A stretch of DNA of 35,204 bases from an uncultured Spiribacter sp. (GTDB taxonomy: Bacteria > Pseudomonadota > Gammaproteobacteria > Nitrococcales > Nitrococcaceae), in assembly GCA_913056145.1 (NCBI GenBank), contig CAJXMI010000013.1, positions 1 to 35,204 of the forward strand. The letters run 5' to 3'. Each line of letters opens with the position of its first letter. Position 1 is the first letter of the stretch. Shown piece after piece: positions 16,392-23,240 of the stretch. Under the pieces are notes generated by a model, which was given only the letters and a program-made list of their open reading frames with translations, did no database searches and was not told the DNA's origin. Made by a program: the position numbers and the translations under genes.

Positions 16392-17448
16392 CGGTTTGCA
16401 AGGCCACGGGGCCGATTTGCGCGATAGGGTGCTCGACTGGTTCGACCGCCACGGACGCCACGACCTGCCCTGGCAGCATCCTGCGACCCCCTATCGGGTG
16501 TGGATCTCGGAGGTGATGCTGCAGCAGACTCAGGTGGCTACCGTCATCCCGTATTTCGAGCGCTTCATGGCGCGATTTCCCGATGTCGAGACCCTCGCCG
16601 CCGCCGAGCTCGACGAGGTGCTGGCACTGTGGGCAGGCCTTGGCTATTACGCCCGGGCCCGCAACCTGCATCGCTGCGCACAACAATTGGTTGCCGAGCA
16701 TGCTGGCGACTTCCCCGATCACATCGATCAGGTCGAGGCCCTGCCGGGAATCGGCCGCTCGACGGCTGGGGCCATCCTGTCGCTGTCGCGCGATGCGCCT
16801 CACCCCATCCTCGACGGCAACGTCAAACGGGTGCTGGCACGCTACTTCGCAGTGCCCGGCTGGCCTGGGCGATCCGCTACCAGCCGCGAGCTATGGCGCC
16901 TGAGCGAGTCAGTCACGCCGGCCGGCCGCGCGGGCGACTTCAACCAGGCGATGATGGACCTGGGGGCCACGGTATGTACCCGCCGGCCCGACTGCGCGCG
17001 CTGCCCGCTACACAATGGGTGTCAGGCCCGGGCCGAGGGCAACCCACAGGCCTATCCGGGGCGCAAACCGCACCGCGAGAAACCGCTGCGCAGCACCCGA
17101 ATGCTGATCATCCGGCGCAGTGATTCGGCCGCGCTGCTGGTCCGCCGGCCGCCCCAGGGCATCTGGGGCGGGCTGCTGACACTGCCGGAATGCCCCGTCG
17201 ATGCCGACCCCGCGCCCTGGGCCGAGACCACCCTGGGCGCATCGATCGCCATCGAGGCGCATGGCAACCCACTGCGCCACGAGTTCACCCACTACAGCCT
17301 GGTAATTCACCCCTGCCATGCGCGGCTGACACGGACTGTCGCCGTGCAGGACGGCGAGCACGTCTGGTATAAAGCCGGGCACGACGTGCCGGGCGGCCTG
17401 CCCGCCCCGGTCCGCAGACTGCTCGATCAAAAGGAGCCCGCAACATGA
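16384..17448 (+). CDS. mutY: Adenine DNA glycosylase MutY
   Basis: Removes adenine mispaired with 8-oxoguanine. Domains: HhH-GPD fold with [22 protein letters not shown], the hairpin [12 protein letters not shown] and the catalytic aspartate in [13 protein letters not shown]; an iron-sulphur cluster motif; then a C-terminal NUDIX-like domain (from about residue 235). No ATG fits, so I chose TTG at 16384, inside the end of asmA, giving 354 residues starting [18 protein letters not shown] at 16396 or 16417 and GTG at 16432 are alternatives. The cluster cysteines are spaced C-x5-C-x2-C-x5-C, one short of the usual first x6. Confidence 0.93.
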   Translation: MSNGLQGHGADLRDRVLDWFDRHGRHDLPWQHPATPYRVWISEVMLQQTQVATVIPYFERFMARFPDVETLAAAELDEVLALWAGLGYYARARNLHRCAQQLVAEHAGDFPDHIDQVEALPGIGRSTAGAILSLSRDAPHPILDGNVKRVLARYFAVPGWPGRSATSRELWRLSESVTPAGRAGDFNQAMMDLGATVCTRRPDCARCPLHNGCQARAEGNPQAYPGRKPHREKPLRSTRMLIIRRSDSAALLVRRPPQGIWGGLLTLPECPVDADPAPWAETTLGASIAIEAHGNPLRHEFTHYSLVIHPCHARLTRTVAVQDGEHVWYKAGHDVPGGLPAPVRRLLDQKEPAT

Positions 17449-17717
17449 GCAGCGATACCGTCAATTGTGTCAAGGCCGGCCGCGAAGGGCCGCGCCTGAA
17501 GCGCGTTCCCTACACCGGCGAGCTTGGCCAGCGCATCTACGACAACGTCAGCCAGGAGGGCTGGCAGATGTGGCTGGGTCATCAGACCATGCTGATCAAC
17601 GAATACCGCCTCTCGCCGATGGACCCGAAGGCGCGACAGTTCCTTGAACAGGAAATGGAAAAGTTCTTCTTTGGCGAAGGCTCGGCCCCACCCCCCGACT
17701 TTCAGCCGGAGCAGTGA
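17445..17717 (+). CDS. yggX: Probable Fe(2+)-trafficking / oxidative damage protection protein YggX
   Basis: Small cytosolic protein of 90 residues with the conserved N-terminal cysteine (VNCVKAG), [20 protein letters not shown] and [12 protein letters not shown] blocks of YggX. It protects iron-sulphur proteins from oxidation. The ATG overlaps the mutY stop in ATGA. The mutY-yggX pairing is common in gammaproteobacteria and fits a shared oxidative stress and iron-sulphur theme. Confidence 0.95.
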   Translation: MSSDTVNCVKAGREGPRLKRVPYTGELGQRIYDNVSQEGWQMWLGHQTMLINEYRLSPMDPKARQFLEQEMEKFFFGEGSAPPPDFQPEQ

Positions 17718-17739
17718 CCCGGCGGCCCGCGGCGAGCGC

Positions 17740-17768
17740 TTGACCCGACGGGCCTCATCGGGTTGAAT
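17740..17768 (+). promoter_or_regulatory. Putative promoter of tRNA-Phe with GC-rich discriminator
   Basis: TTGACC (17740-17745) and TTGAAT (17763-17768) are separated by 17 bases, and the following AGCGCGCTCGG is GC-rich. That discriminator is typical of stringently controlled stable RNA promoters. It sits just upstream of the tRNA. A CCCGA/TCGGG inverted repeat lies within the spacer and could instead be part of a yggX terminator. Confidence 0.45.
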
Positions 17769-17780
17769 AGCGCGCTCGGC

Positions 17781-17856
17781 GGCCAGGTAGCTCAGTTGGT
17801 AGAGCAGACGACTGAAAATCGTCGTGTCGGGAGTTCGATTCTCTCCCTGGCCACCA
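17781..17856 (+). tRNA. tRNA-Phe (GAA)
   Basis: A complete cloverleaf of 76 bases can be drawn. The acceptor stem is GGCCAGG with CCTGGCC, the D arm is GCTC/GAGC, and the anticodon stem GACGA/TCGTC encloses the loop CTGAAAA with anticodon GAA. The T arm is GGGAG/CTCTC (one G-U pair) with loop TTCGATT. Discriminator A and the 3' CCA are encoded. It follows yggX. The accessory islet begins right after it, suggesting this tRNA has served as an integration site. Confidence 0.96.
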
Positions 17857-18028
17857 TCTTTCAAGCATTTGCAGCGTTTTCAGCCCCTCCAAACGCCGTA
17901 GCACACCTCCCCGTCAATATTCGTGGCGTCAAAAACACTGCAACTCAGGTCAAGCAGCGTATACAGCCTATCGGAGCGAGGCGATCGCGCATTGCCGCAG
18001 CCGATTCGGCTGCGCTAAGCGATTTTAC

Positions 18029-18058
18029 TTGACAAATAAGCAAGAGCCGCACCAGGAT
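18029..18058 (+). promoter_or_regulatory. Putative promoter of the HTH-nucleotidyltransferase-phosphatase operon
   Basis: A consensus -35 TTGACA at 18029-18034 is followed after 18 bases by CAGGAT at 18053-18058 as a weak -10. Transcription would start near 18065, inside the palindrome described separately. Confidence 0.45.
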
Positions 18059-18083
18059 GTCCCATGTCCTAGGACTGAGGACA
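18058..18083. promoter_or_regulatory. Operator-like palindrome before the islet operon
   Basis: A 26-base imperfect inverted repeat centred between 18070 and 18071. The inner ten bases GTCCTAGGAC are a perfect palindrome; after three mismatches on each side the outer arms TGTCC and GGACA match again, so ten of thirteen pairs agree. It overlaps the predicted transcription start and lies 17 bases before the HTH gene. It is a likely autoregulatory site for the encoded HTH protein; binding is inferred. Confidence 0.6.
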
Positions 18084-18100
18084 ACCTCAAGAGATAAACC

Positions 18101-18754
18101 ATGAAAAGTCAAGACATTGGCCTGCTTCTTAAGCTGGTCGCCTTGCGAAGCATAGAGGGCCATGACCCCGACACTCACCCAGGCAAAGGGGCTCGGGTGC
18201 TTCGCGATGACTGGCGGGACTGGGCGCTGGATGACGCCGACATCGACTTGCCCGAGGAAAGCCTGCCGGTGCTCCACCAGGATCCGATGCTGGCTCGCTA
18301 TAGCGTCCGGGCCTTGGCCAAGGAAACCGGGATCAGCAAAAGCCAGGTGAGTCTGGCCCTTCAACGTTGTATGCAGGTTGGTCTGGCTCGCAAGGATCGC
18401 AGGATCAACGTGCCGCGTGCGAATCTACGGGCGCTTTTCAACTTCATTGCGCATGGGGTGCGCTATGTATTCCCGGCCAAGCCCGGCGAAATCACCCGCG
18501 GCATCGCGACTACCTTTGCCGCACCGGTACTGGAGGGACAGCTCTACAGTGCGGGAGAGCTACCGATGGTGTGGCCGGATGCCCGGGGTAACAGCAAGGG
18601 CCAAGCCATCGACCCTCTGTTCAAGAGTGTGCCCTATGCGGTCCGTCGCGATCGGGACCTGTACGCCATGCTGGCGCTAGTGGATGCCATTCGAGTGGGC
18701 CATCCTCGCGAGAGCAAGCTCGCTGCTGAACGGCTCGCCGCCTATTTGGAGTAA
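18101..18754 (+). CDS. Helix-turn-helix protein, putative antitoxin/regulator of an AbiE-like module
   Basis: Protein of 217 residues. Residues 67-97 (YSVRALAKETGISKSQVSLA) form a clear winged-helix-type HTH. The second half has a conserved-looking block (LFNFIAHGVRYVFPAKPGEI, then MVWPD, KSVPYAV and LYAMLALVDAIRVGHPRE) that I recall beside nucleotidyltransferase genes, without a firm family name. Three bases separate it from the nucleotidyltransferase gene, whose ribosome site GGAG is in its last codons. The context and operator suggest it represses the operon and may neutralise the enzyme, as AbiEi does for AbiEii. Wobble positions look less GC-rich than in neighbouring genes, hinting at transfer. 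Confidence 0.75.
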   Translation: MKSQDIGLLLKLVALRSIEGHDPDTHPGKGARVLRDDWRDWALDDADIDLPEESLPVLHQDPMLARYSVRALAKETGISKSQVSLALQRCMQVGLARKDRRINVPRANLRALFNFIAHGVRYVFPAKPGEITRGIATTFAAPVLEGQLYSAGELPMVWPDARGNSKGQAIDPLFKSVPYAVRRDRDLYAMLALVDAIRVGHPRESKLAAERLAAYLE

Positions 18755-18757
18755 CGG

Positions 18758-19462
18758 ATGAGTCTATTCGACGATCAACTTTTCATGATGCGCCAGGTGG
18801 CCGAGGCCCTTGGGGCCGAGCTTCGCGATCAAGTGGCCTTCGTCGGGGGCTGCACAACAGGGCTGCTGCTGACCGACCCTTTCACCCGCGAGCAGGTGCG
18901 CAGCACCGACGACGTGGATCTGATTGTTAGCGTTATGGGCTATCTCGATCTGCACCGCTTCAAGGAAGAGCTTAAGTTGAAGGGTTTCAAGGAGCCCCGC
19001 CATATGGACGAAGACATGCCCATCTGCGCGATGAGGCTGGGGGAGCTGCGCGTCGACTTGATGCCAGACCACGACGAGGTGCTCGGCTTCAGCAATCAGT
19101 GGTATCCCTTGGCGCTGGAAACCGCCGAGCTCGTCCCTTTAAGGGAGAATCTGGCCATTCGCATAGTCACCCCACCGCTATTTATCGCCACCAAGCTGGA
19201 GGCCTATAAGGGACGCGGCAAGAATGACCCATTGTCGAGCCATGACATTGAGGACATTCTTAACCTGGTGGATGGCCGGCCCGAGCTGCTCGATGAGGTG
19301 CGAGCCGCCGACAGGGCAGTCCAAACTTACATCGCTGCTGAGCTTGGCAAACTCCTTGATAATGATGGTTTCGGCAATGCCGTGCAGAGTCAGGCAGGTA
19401 ATGAGGACCGGGAAGCAAGACTCTACGAGCACTTGGAAATACTGGCAGGGCAGCTAGACTGA
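18758..19462 (+). CDS. Nucleotidyltransferase, AbiEii/AbiGii toxin-like
   Basis: Protein of 234 residues with a minimal nucleotidyltransferase fold. The catalytic pattern is GG at 30-31 (FVGGCTTG), DVD at 52-54 (STDDVDLIV) and a third aspartate D100 (LRVDLMPD). The AbiEii-type helix follows: K146 in IATKLEAY, then RGKNDPLSSHDIEDILNL. All key residues are present, so it should be active. Known relatives include AbiEii and the MenT toxins, which transfer nucleotides to tRNA or protein and block growth. The target here is unknown. Its stop overlaps the phosphatase start in TGATG, so the two are translationally coupled. A non-defence nucleotidyltransferase is possible. Confidence 0.82.
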   Translation: MSLFDDQLFMMRQVAEALGAELRDQVAFVGGCTTGLLLTDPFTREQVRSTDDVDLIVSVMGYLDLHRFKEELKLKGFKEPRHMDEDMPICAMRLGELRVDLMPDHDEVLGFSNQWYPLALETAELVPLRENLAIRIVTPPLFIATKLEAYKGRGKNDPLSSHDIEDILNLVDGRPELLDEVRAADRAVQTYIAAELGKLLDNDGFGNAVQSQAGNEDREARLYEHLEILAGQLD

Positions 19463-20160
19463 TGCGACCCAGCTGGTTCAGCCAGAAAGGCCGCAAGCGC
19501 GACCGCAACTGTGATGCTGTTGCCGTGGGCAAGAAAGGCCACCGCCTCCTCGCAGCGCTGGTTGACGGCGCAGAGAAAGGACCTCATGGCGCAGAGCTTG
19601 CCCGACACTGGGCTGATACCGTCTTGCATACGCTGGCGGCGGCTGCTTGTTGTTCATCGACGGACGTTCATACTCGCCTTAAAAAGGAACAAGCCCAGCT
19701 TCGCCATGACTTCCCCCTAGATATCGCTAGCTACTGCATGGTCGCCCTCGATCTGGAAACGCTTTCGACCCAGGTCTGGCACTGTGGCGACTGCCGGGTA
19801 GGCCTACGACAGCAGACCGAGACGCGCTGGCTGACAACGCCCCATATCCTGGCGTACCAGCATGGCTTGCCTTCTTCACCCTCACCTGAAGATCAGAACC
19901 GTCAAACGCAGCAGCTGACCCGCTGCCTGAACGCCAAACGTTTCAGATTACCCGAATATGGGGTTTTCTCGCTGCAGCCAGATCAAATATTGCTGCTTGG
20001 CACAGACGGCTATTGGCAGGAGCACCTTGAGGCAGGTACGCCTTGGAATCGCCTCAAAGACGATGCCAGTCTTCTCACTTTGCCGGTTGCGCCCCGACCC
20101 CTACCTCGCATAGAGCAGACGTCAGATGCCAATAATCTAAGGCATATTTCGCACGGATGA
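19462..20160 (+). CDS. PP2C-type (PPM) serine/threonine phosphatase
   Basis: Protein of 232 residues with the PP2C motif order: RDRNCDA (14-19, usually N-E-D), VDGAEKGPHGAELA with metal-binding D35, HCGDCRVG (108-114, usually GDSR), LLLGTDGYWQ with D182, and DDASLL (200-205). The metal aspartates are kept, so activity is plausible. Cysteines replace the common Glu in NED and Ser in GDSR. It is the last gene of the islet operon, overlapping the nucleotidyltransferase by one base. The function is unknown: it could reverse a modification, sense a signal, or be an effector. Its stop abuts the stop of the convergent hydrolase gene with no bases between. Confidence 0.8.
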   Translation: MRPSWFSQKGRKRDRNCDAVAVGKKGHRLLAALVDGAEKGPHGAELARHWADTVLHTLAAAACCSSTDVHTRLKKEQAQLRHDFPLDIASYCMVALDLETLSTQVWHCGDCRVGLRQQTETRWLTTPHILAYQHGLPSSPSPEDQNRQTQQLTRCLNAKRFRLPEYGVFSLQPDQILLLGTDGYWQEHLEAGTPWNRLKDDASLLTLPVAPRPLPRIEQTSDANNLRHISHG

Positions 20161-21036
20161 TCACAGCGCCCCCCGCTGCGACCCAAGCCCCTCCAGAAAC
20201 CCTGCCAGCCGTGGCCACTGTTCGGTCAGTTCCGCGCTGAGGTCATGGCCACCCTGCAGCCAGACCAGTTGCGTGGACGCCGGATCACCCGCCTGCGCCA
20301 GAGCTTCGGCATCAGCCGGCGGAATCACGCGATCGCGGCGGCCGTGGGCGATAAGGACGGGGGCCCGAATTCGTCGGATCACGTTGACCGGCGCGATGGC
20401 GTTGAAGCGATGACCAATCACCCACTCCACGTAGCGCAGCACCAGCCAGCCGATGGGCATAAAGGGGATATTTCTGGCCGCCAGCCAGCGCCGCATCATC
20501 CGCTCGGGATGCACGAAGCCGGATAGGCTGATCACGCCATCGACATCATCCCGTTGCGAGGCCGCCAGGAGCGTCGCGGCCGCGCCGACCGAATGGCCGG
20601 CCAGCACCAGCGGGCCTTCATGGCCATCACCATCGGGCCGCAGCCACTTGACCGCGGCATCGATATCTTCGGCAAACCGCGGCATCGACGAGAAATTGTC
20701 GGCATCGCTGTTGCCGTGATTGCGCACGTCGAAGACCAGCACCTGCCAGCCCGCTGCCTGAAGCGGCCTGGCAAGCGCCAGCATGAACACCCGATTGACG
20801 CCCCAGCCGTGGCAGATTACGACCTGGCCACGGCGCGGATCGCCATCCAGCAACCAGCCTGCCAGGCGCCGCCCGCGGGCGGTCGGTATGACAACCTCAC
20901 GGCCTGCAACGCCATAATCGGCGGGCGTACCCGTGACTGGCCGCCGCGGCGCCGCCAGGCTCCGATGCAGCCAGTAGCGACTGCCCCATAGCAGCAGCGC
21001 GAGCAGGACCGCTGCTAAAAGTATCCAGATCATCAT
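20161..21036 (-). CDS. Membrane-anchored alpha/beta hydrolase
   Basis: Serine hydrolase of 291 residues. The N-terminal helix (IWILLAAVLLALLLWG) probably anchors it in the membrane. The catalytic triad is visible: nucleophile Ser in AGHSVGAA, Asp in HGRRDRVIPP and His in LQGGHDLS; the oxyanion region is HGWGVNR. The substrate is unknown. It lies seven bases after the LacI gene on the same strand, so the two may be co-transcribed; whether it serves the sugar-acid pathway (for instance opening a lactone or ester) is speculative. Two adjacent ATGs (21036, 21033) leave the exact start open. Confidence 0.82.
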   Translation of the reverse strand: MMIWILLAAVLLALLLWGSRYWLHRSLAAPRRPVTGTPADYGVAGREVVIPTARGRRLAGWLLDGDPRRGQVVICHGWGVNRVFMLALARPLQAAGWQVLVFDVRNHGNSDADNFSSMPRFAEDIDAAVKWLRPDGDGHEGPLVLAGHSVGAAATLLAASQRDDVDGVISLSGFVHPERMMRRWLAARNIPFMPIGWLVLRYVEWVIGHRFNAIAPVNVIRRIRAPVLIAHGRRDRVIPPADAEALAQAGDPASTQLVWLQGGHDLSAELTEQWPRLAGFLEGLGSQRGAL

Positions 21037-21043
21037 TCAGGCG

Positions 21044-22111
21044 TTAAGTGCTTTCCTGCACCAGTAACCGAAAGCCGATATCACGGGTCTTCTGTGCTGG
21101 GGCCTCTCCTCGAATGCGTGCAAGCAACATTTCGGCGGCTCGCCGACCCATTCGAAGCCGGGGTGAAACAATGGTTGTAAGGCGTGGCGTCACGTGGTTC
21201 CCAATGCTAAGGCCGTTAAAGCCAGCAACGGCCACGTCATCCGGGATGCGGATTCCAGCCCGCTGCGCCCCCAGGATGGCACCGACCGCCAGGTCGTCGT
21301 TAGCAAAGAAAACGGCTTCAGTCCGCGGGTGCTCGGCCACCACATCGCAAATGGCCTGTCCGCCAAGCGCCACATCGGACATGACGTCGTATCGTTTTAC
21401 AAACTCAAGCCCGACACCGGCCTGCTCCAGCGCCGCTTTAAAGCCTTCCAGGCGTTGCCCTGCGCGATAGTCCATCTCTATCCGTGTTCCGACAAACCCC
21501 ACCCGCCGATAGCCACGGCTGAGAAAATGGCGGGCCATCACATTGCCCACGGCCTCATGCGACAACCCCACGGCCATGTCGATGTTGGGCTCGCCGTACT
21601 CCATGATCTCAACGCAAGGACCACCCCAGCGCCGAAGCATATTGACCGTGCCCTCGCTGTGGCGAAGTCCGGCAATGATAGTGCCCACCGGCGACCAGCC
21701 AAGCAGCGTTTGCATCAGGTTTTGTTCGCGAGCGATATCGTAATTGGTGTTACCGAGCAGCAGCTCGCAACCCCCTTCCTCCAGGACGGCCTGGGCCCCG
21801 CGAATCACCTCCAGGAATACCGCGTTCGATAGCGACGGGACGATCAGAGGCACCATGGAGCTGGTTGCCGACGCGAGACTACCGGCATGGCGGTTGGGTA
21901 CATAGCCAAGTTGACTGACCGCCGCGTCAATGCGGCCACGCAGATCCGGCGAGACCGTGCCCGGGTCATTCAAAGCGCGGGACACGGTAATACGGGCAAC
22001 GCCGGCGCGCCGGGCGACATCCGTGATAGTGGCCCGCCCCGAGTTACGTCTGCGGCGCGTTACAGCCTGCCCCTTGCTGTCGTCGACGGTCTCGTTCGCC
22101 ATGATTTGCAT
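21044..22111 (-). CDS. LacI-family regulator of the four-carbon sugar-acid operon
   Basis: Repressor of 355 residues with an N-terminal LacI HTH (TITDVARRAGVARITVSRALNDPGT, about 28-52) and a hinge and periplasmic-binding-like effector domain from about residue 85. It resembles the gluconate-type GntR branch of LacI. A second ATG at 22102 is possible, and neither has a strong ribosome site. It is divergent from ltnD and most likely binds the two operators at 22125-22162. The effector is probably a four-carbon acid such as threonate or erythronate, or a phosphorylated intermediate; this is inferred from neighbours. Confidence 0.9.
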   Translation of the reverse strand: MQIMANETVDDSKGQAVTRRRRNSGRATITDVARRAGVARITVSRALNDPGTVSPDLRGRIDAAVSQLGYVPNRHAGSLASATSSMVPLIVPSLSNAVFLEVIRGAQAVLEEGGCELLLGNTNYDIAREQNLMQTLLGWSPVGTIIAGLRHSEGTVNMLRRWGGPCVEIMEYGEPNIDMAVGLSHEAVGNVMARHFLSRGYRRVGFVGTRIEMDYRAGQRLEGFKAALEQAGVGLEFVKRYDVMSDVALGGQAICDVVAEHPRTEAVFFANDDLAVGAILGAQRAGIRIPDDVAVAGFNGLSIGNHVTPRLTTIVSPRLRMGRRAAEMLLARIRGEAPAQKTRDIGFRLLVQEST

Positions 22112-22124
22112 TATTGCCGATCGG

Positions 22125-22138
22125 TGGTACCGTTACCA
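22125..22138. promoter_or_regulatory. LacI-type operator 1
   Basis: TGGTACCGTTACCA, a near-palindrome centred on CG, lies 14 bases before the LacI gene start. It shares its half-site with the perfect site at 22147-22162, and their centres are about one helical turn times two apart (22.5 bases). Confidence 0.6.
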
Positions 22139-22146
22139 CTAACACG

Positions 22147-22162
22147 ATGGTACCGGTACCAT
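22147..22162. promoter_or_regulatory. LacI-type operator 2 (perfect palindrome)
   Basis: ATGGTACCGGTACCAT is a perfect 16-base palindrome with a central CG step, the hallmark of LacI/GalR-family sites and close to gluconate-repressor sites. It lies 49 bases before the ltnD start in the divergent promoter region. Confidence 0.75.
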
Positions 22163-22211
22163 TCTGGTATTGGACATGTGGATGCGCCAAAAATCTGACC
22201 GGAGGAGAGGG

Positions 22212-23240
22212 ATGACAGACCCATTGCGTCATCAAGGGCAGTCAGGAGATGTCGGCCATAAAGAAGCGCGCGCATCGCGCACGCCGACTCCTTCCATTGC
22301 CGTGATCGGTCTGGGCGCGATGGGAATGGGCACGGCTCGCGCACTCCTGGACGCCGGATTCGCCGTAACGGGCTGCGATATCAACCCCAAGGCCCTCAGA
22401 GAATTTGCCGCTGCTGGCGGCAAAACGGCAGCAAGCCCGGCTGAAGCCGCACGCGATGCCAGTGTCATTCTCCTCATTGTTGTGAACGCCGATCAGGTCG
22501 AATCCGTACTGTTTGGTGAGGCGGGCGTGCTCAATGCATCGGACTCGGATACCCCGTCAGGCAGGCTTGGTCCAAAACCGGTAATCCTGCAAAACGCAAC
22601 GGTACCGCCCGCCTATGCCGAGGCCCTGGCAGGGCGTATGCCCGACGGCGTGGAAATACTCGACGCACCCATCAGCGGCGGCGCACTCAAAGCCCGGGCC
22701 GGCGAGCTCTCGGTGATGGCTTCGGGCACTGCGAACGCCTTTGATCGCGCCCAATCAGTGCTCGATACCATGGCCGCGACCGTCCATAACCTGGGCAACC
22801 GCTGCGGGCCCGGCTCCAGCATGAAACTGGTCAACCAGCTCCTGGCGGGAGTTCATATTTCAGCGGCGGCAGAGGCAATGGCGCTGGGGCTTCGGATGGG
22901 GATTGATGCCAGGACAATTTACAACGTCATCACGGCCTCGGCCGGCAACTCCTGGATGTTCGAAAACCGCATGGCCCATGTTCTCGATGGCGATTATACG
23001 CCGCGCTCGGCAATCGAGATCTTTGTAAAGGACCTGGGCATCGTCACCCAGACCGGTCGCGACCTCCGCTTCCCGGTACCCCTCTCCGCCGCCGCGCAAC
23101 AGCAATTTACGGCAGCCGCCGCAGCAGGGCTTGGCCGTGAGGATGATGCGGCGGTCATAAAAGTGTTTGAGCGACTGGCCGGCATCCAGCTGCCGAGCGC
23201 GGCCAATGACAGCAACGCCAGCAGCGGAGCAAGCCACTGA
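22212..23240 (+). CDS. ltnD: L-threonate dehydrogenase LtnD
   Basis: NAD-dependent beta-hydroxyacid dehydrogenase of 342 residues. It oxidises L-threonate to 2-oxo-tetronate. The Rossmann motif is GLGAMGMGTARALL, the substrate loop DAPISGG, and the catalytic lysine lies in GSSMKLVNQLLAG. GGAGGAG at 22201-22207 fixes the ATG at 22212, giving a 28-residue N-terminal extension of low complexity before the Rossmann fold. Identity as LtnD rather than tartronate semialdehyde reductase rests on the otnK-otnC-otnI genes downstream. It overlaps otnK by one base (TGATG). Confidence 0.87.
   Translation: MTDPLRHQGQSGDVGHKEARASRTPTPSIAVIGLGAMGMGTARALLDAGFAVTGCDINPKALREFAAAGGKTAASPAEAARDASVILLIVVNADQVESVLFGEAGVLNASDSDTPSGRLGPKPVILQNATVPPAYAEALAGRMPDGVEILDAPISGGALKARAGELSVMASGTANAFDRAQSVLDTMAATVHNLGNRCGPGSSMKLVNQLLAGVHISAAAEAMALGLRMGIDARTIYNVITASAGNSWMFENRMAHVLDGDYTPRSAIEIFVKDLGIVTQTGRDLRFPVPLSAAAQQQFTAAAAAGLGREDDAAVIKVFERLAGIQLPSAANDSNASSGASH

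Larger units (their letters stand above)
17857..18100. other. Intergenic region between tRNA-Phe and the islet
   Basis: A gene-free stretch of 244 bases, more AT-rich than the surroundings. It holds a hairpin at 17996-18014 (CGCAGCC/GGCTGCG, loop GATTC, no T tract), a promoter and an operator-like palindrome. No integrase gene or repeat of the tRNA 3' end was seen. Confidence 0.7.

Noticed and set aside
17996-18014. Hairpin as terminator of tRNA-Phe
   Set aside because: Stem is good, but no T tract follows and it lies 140 bases from the tRNA; left as part of the intergenic description.
17763-18032. Open frame running through tRNA-Phe
   Set aside because: It covers a complete tRNA and has no protein-like pattern afterwards.
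17857-20160. Prophage or integrative element
   Set aside because: No integrase, structural or mobilisation genes and no repeat of the tRNA end seen; only a small islet.
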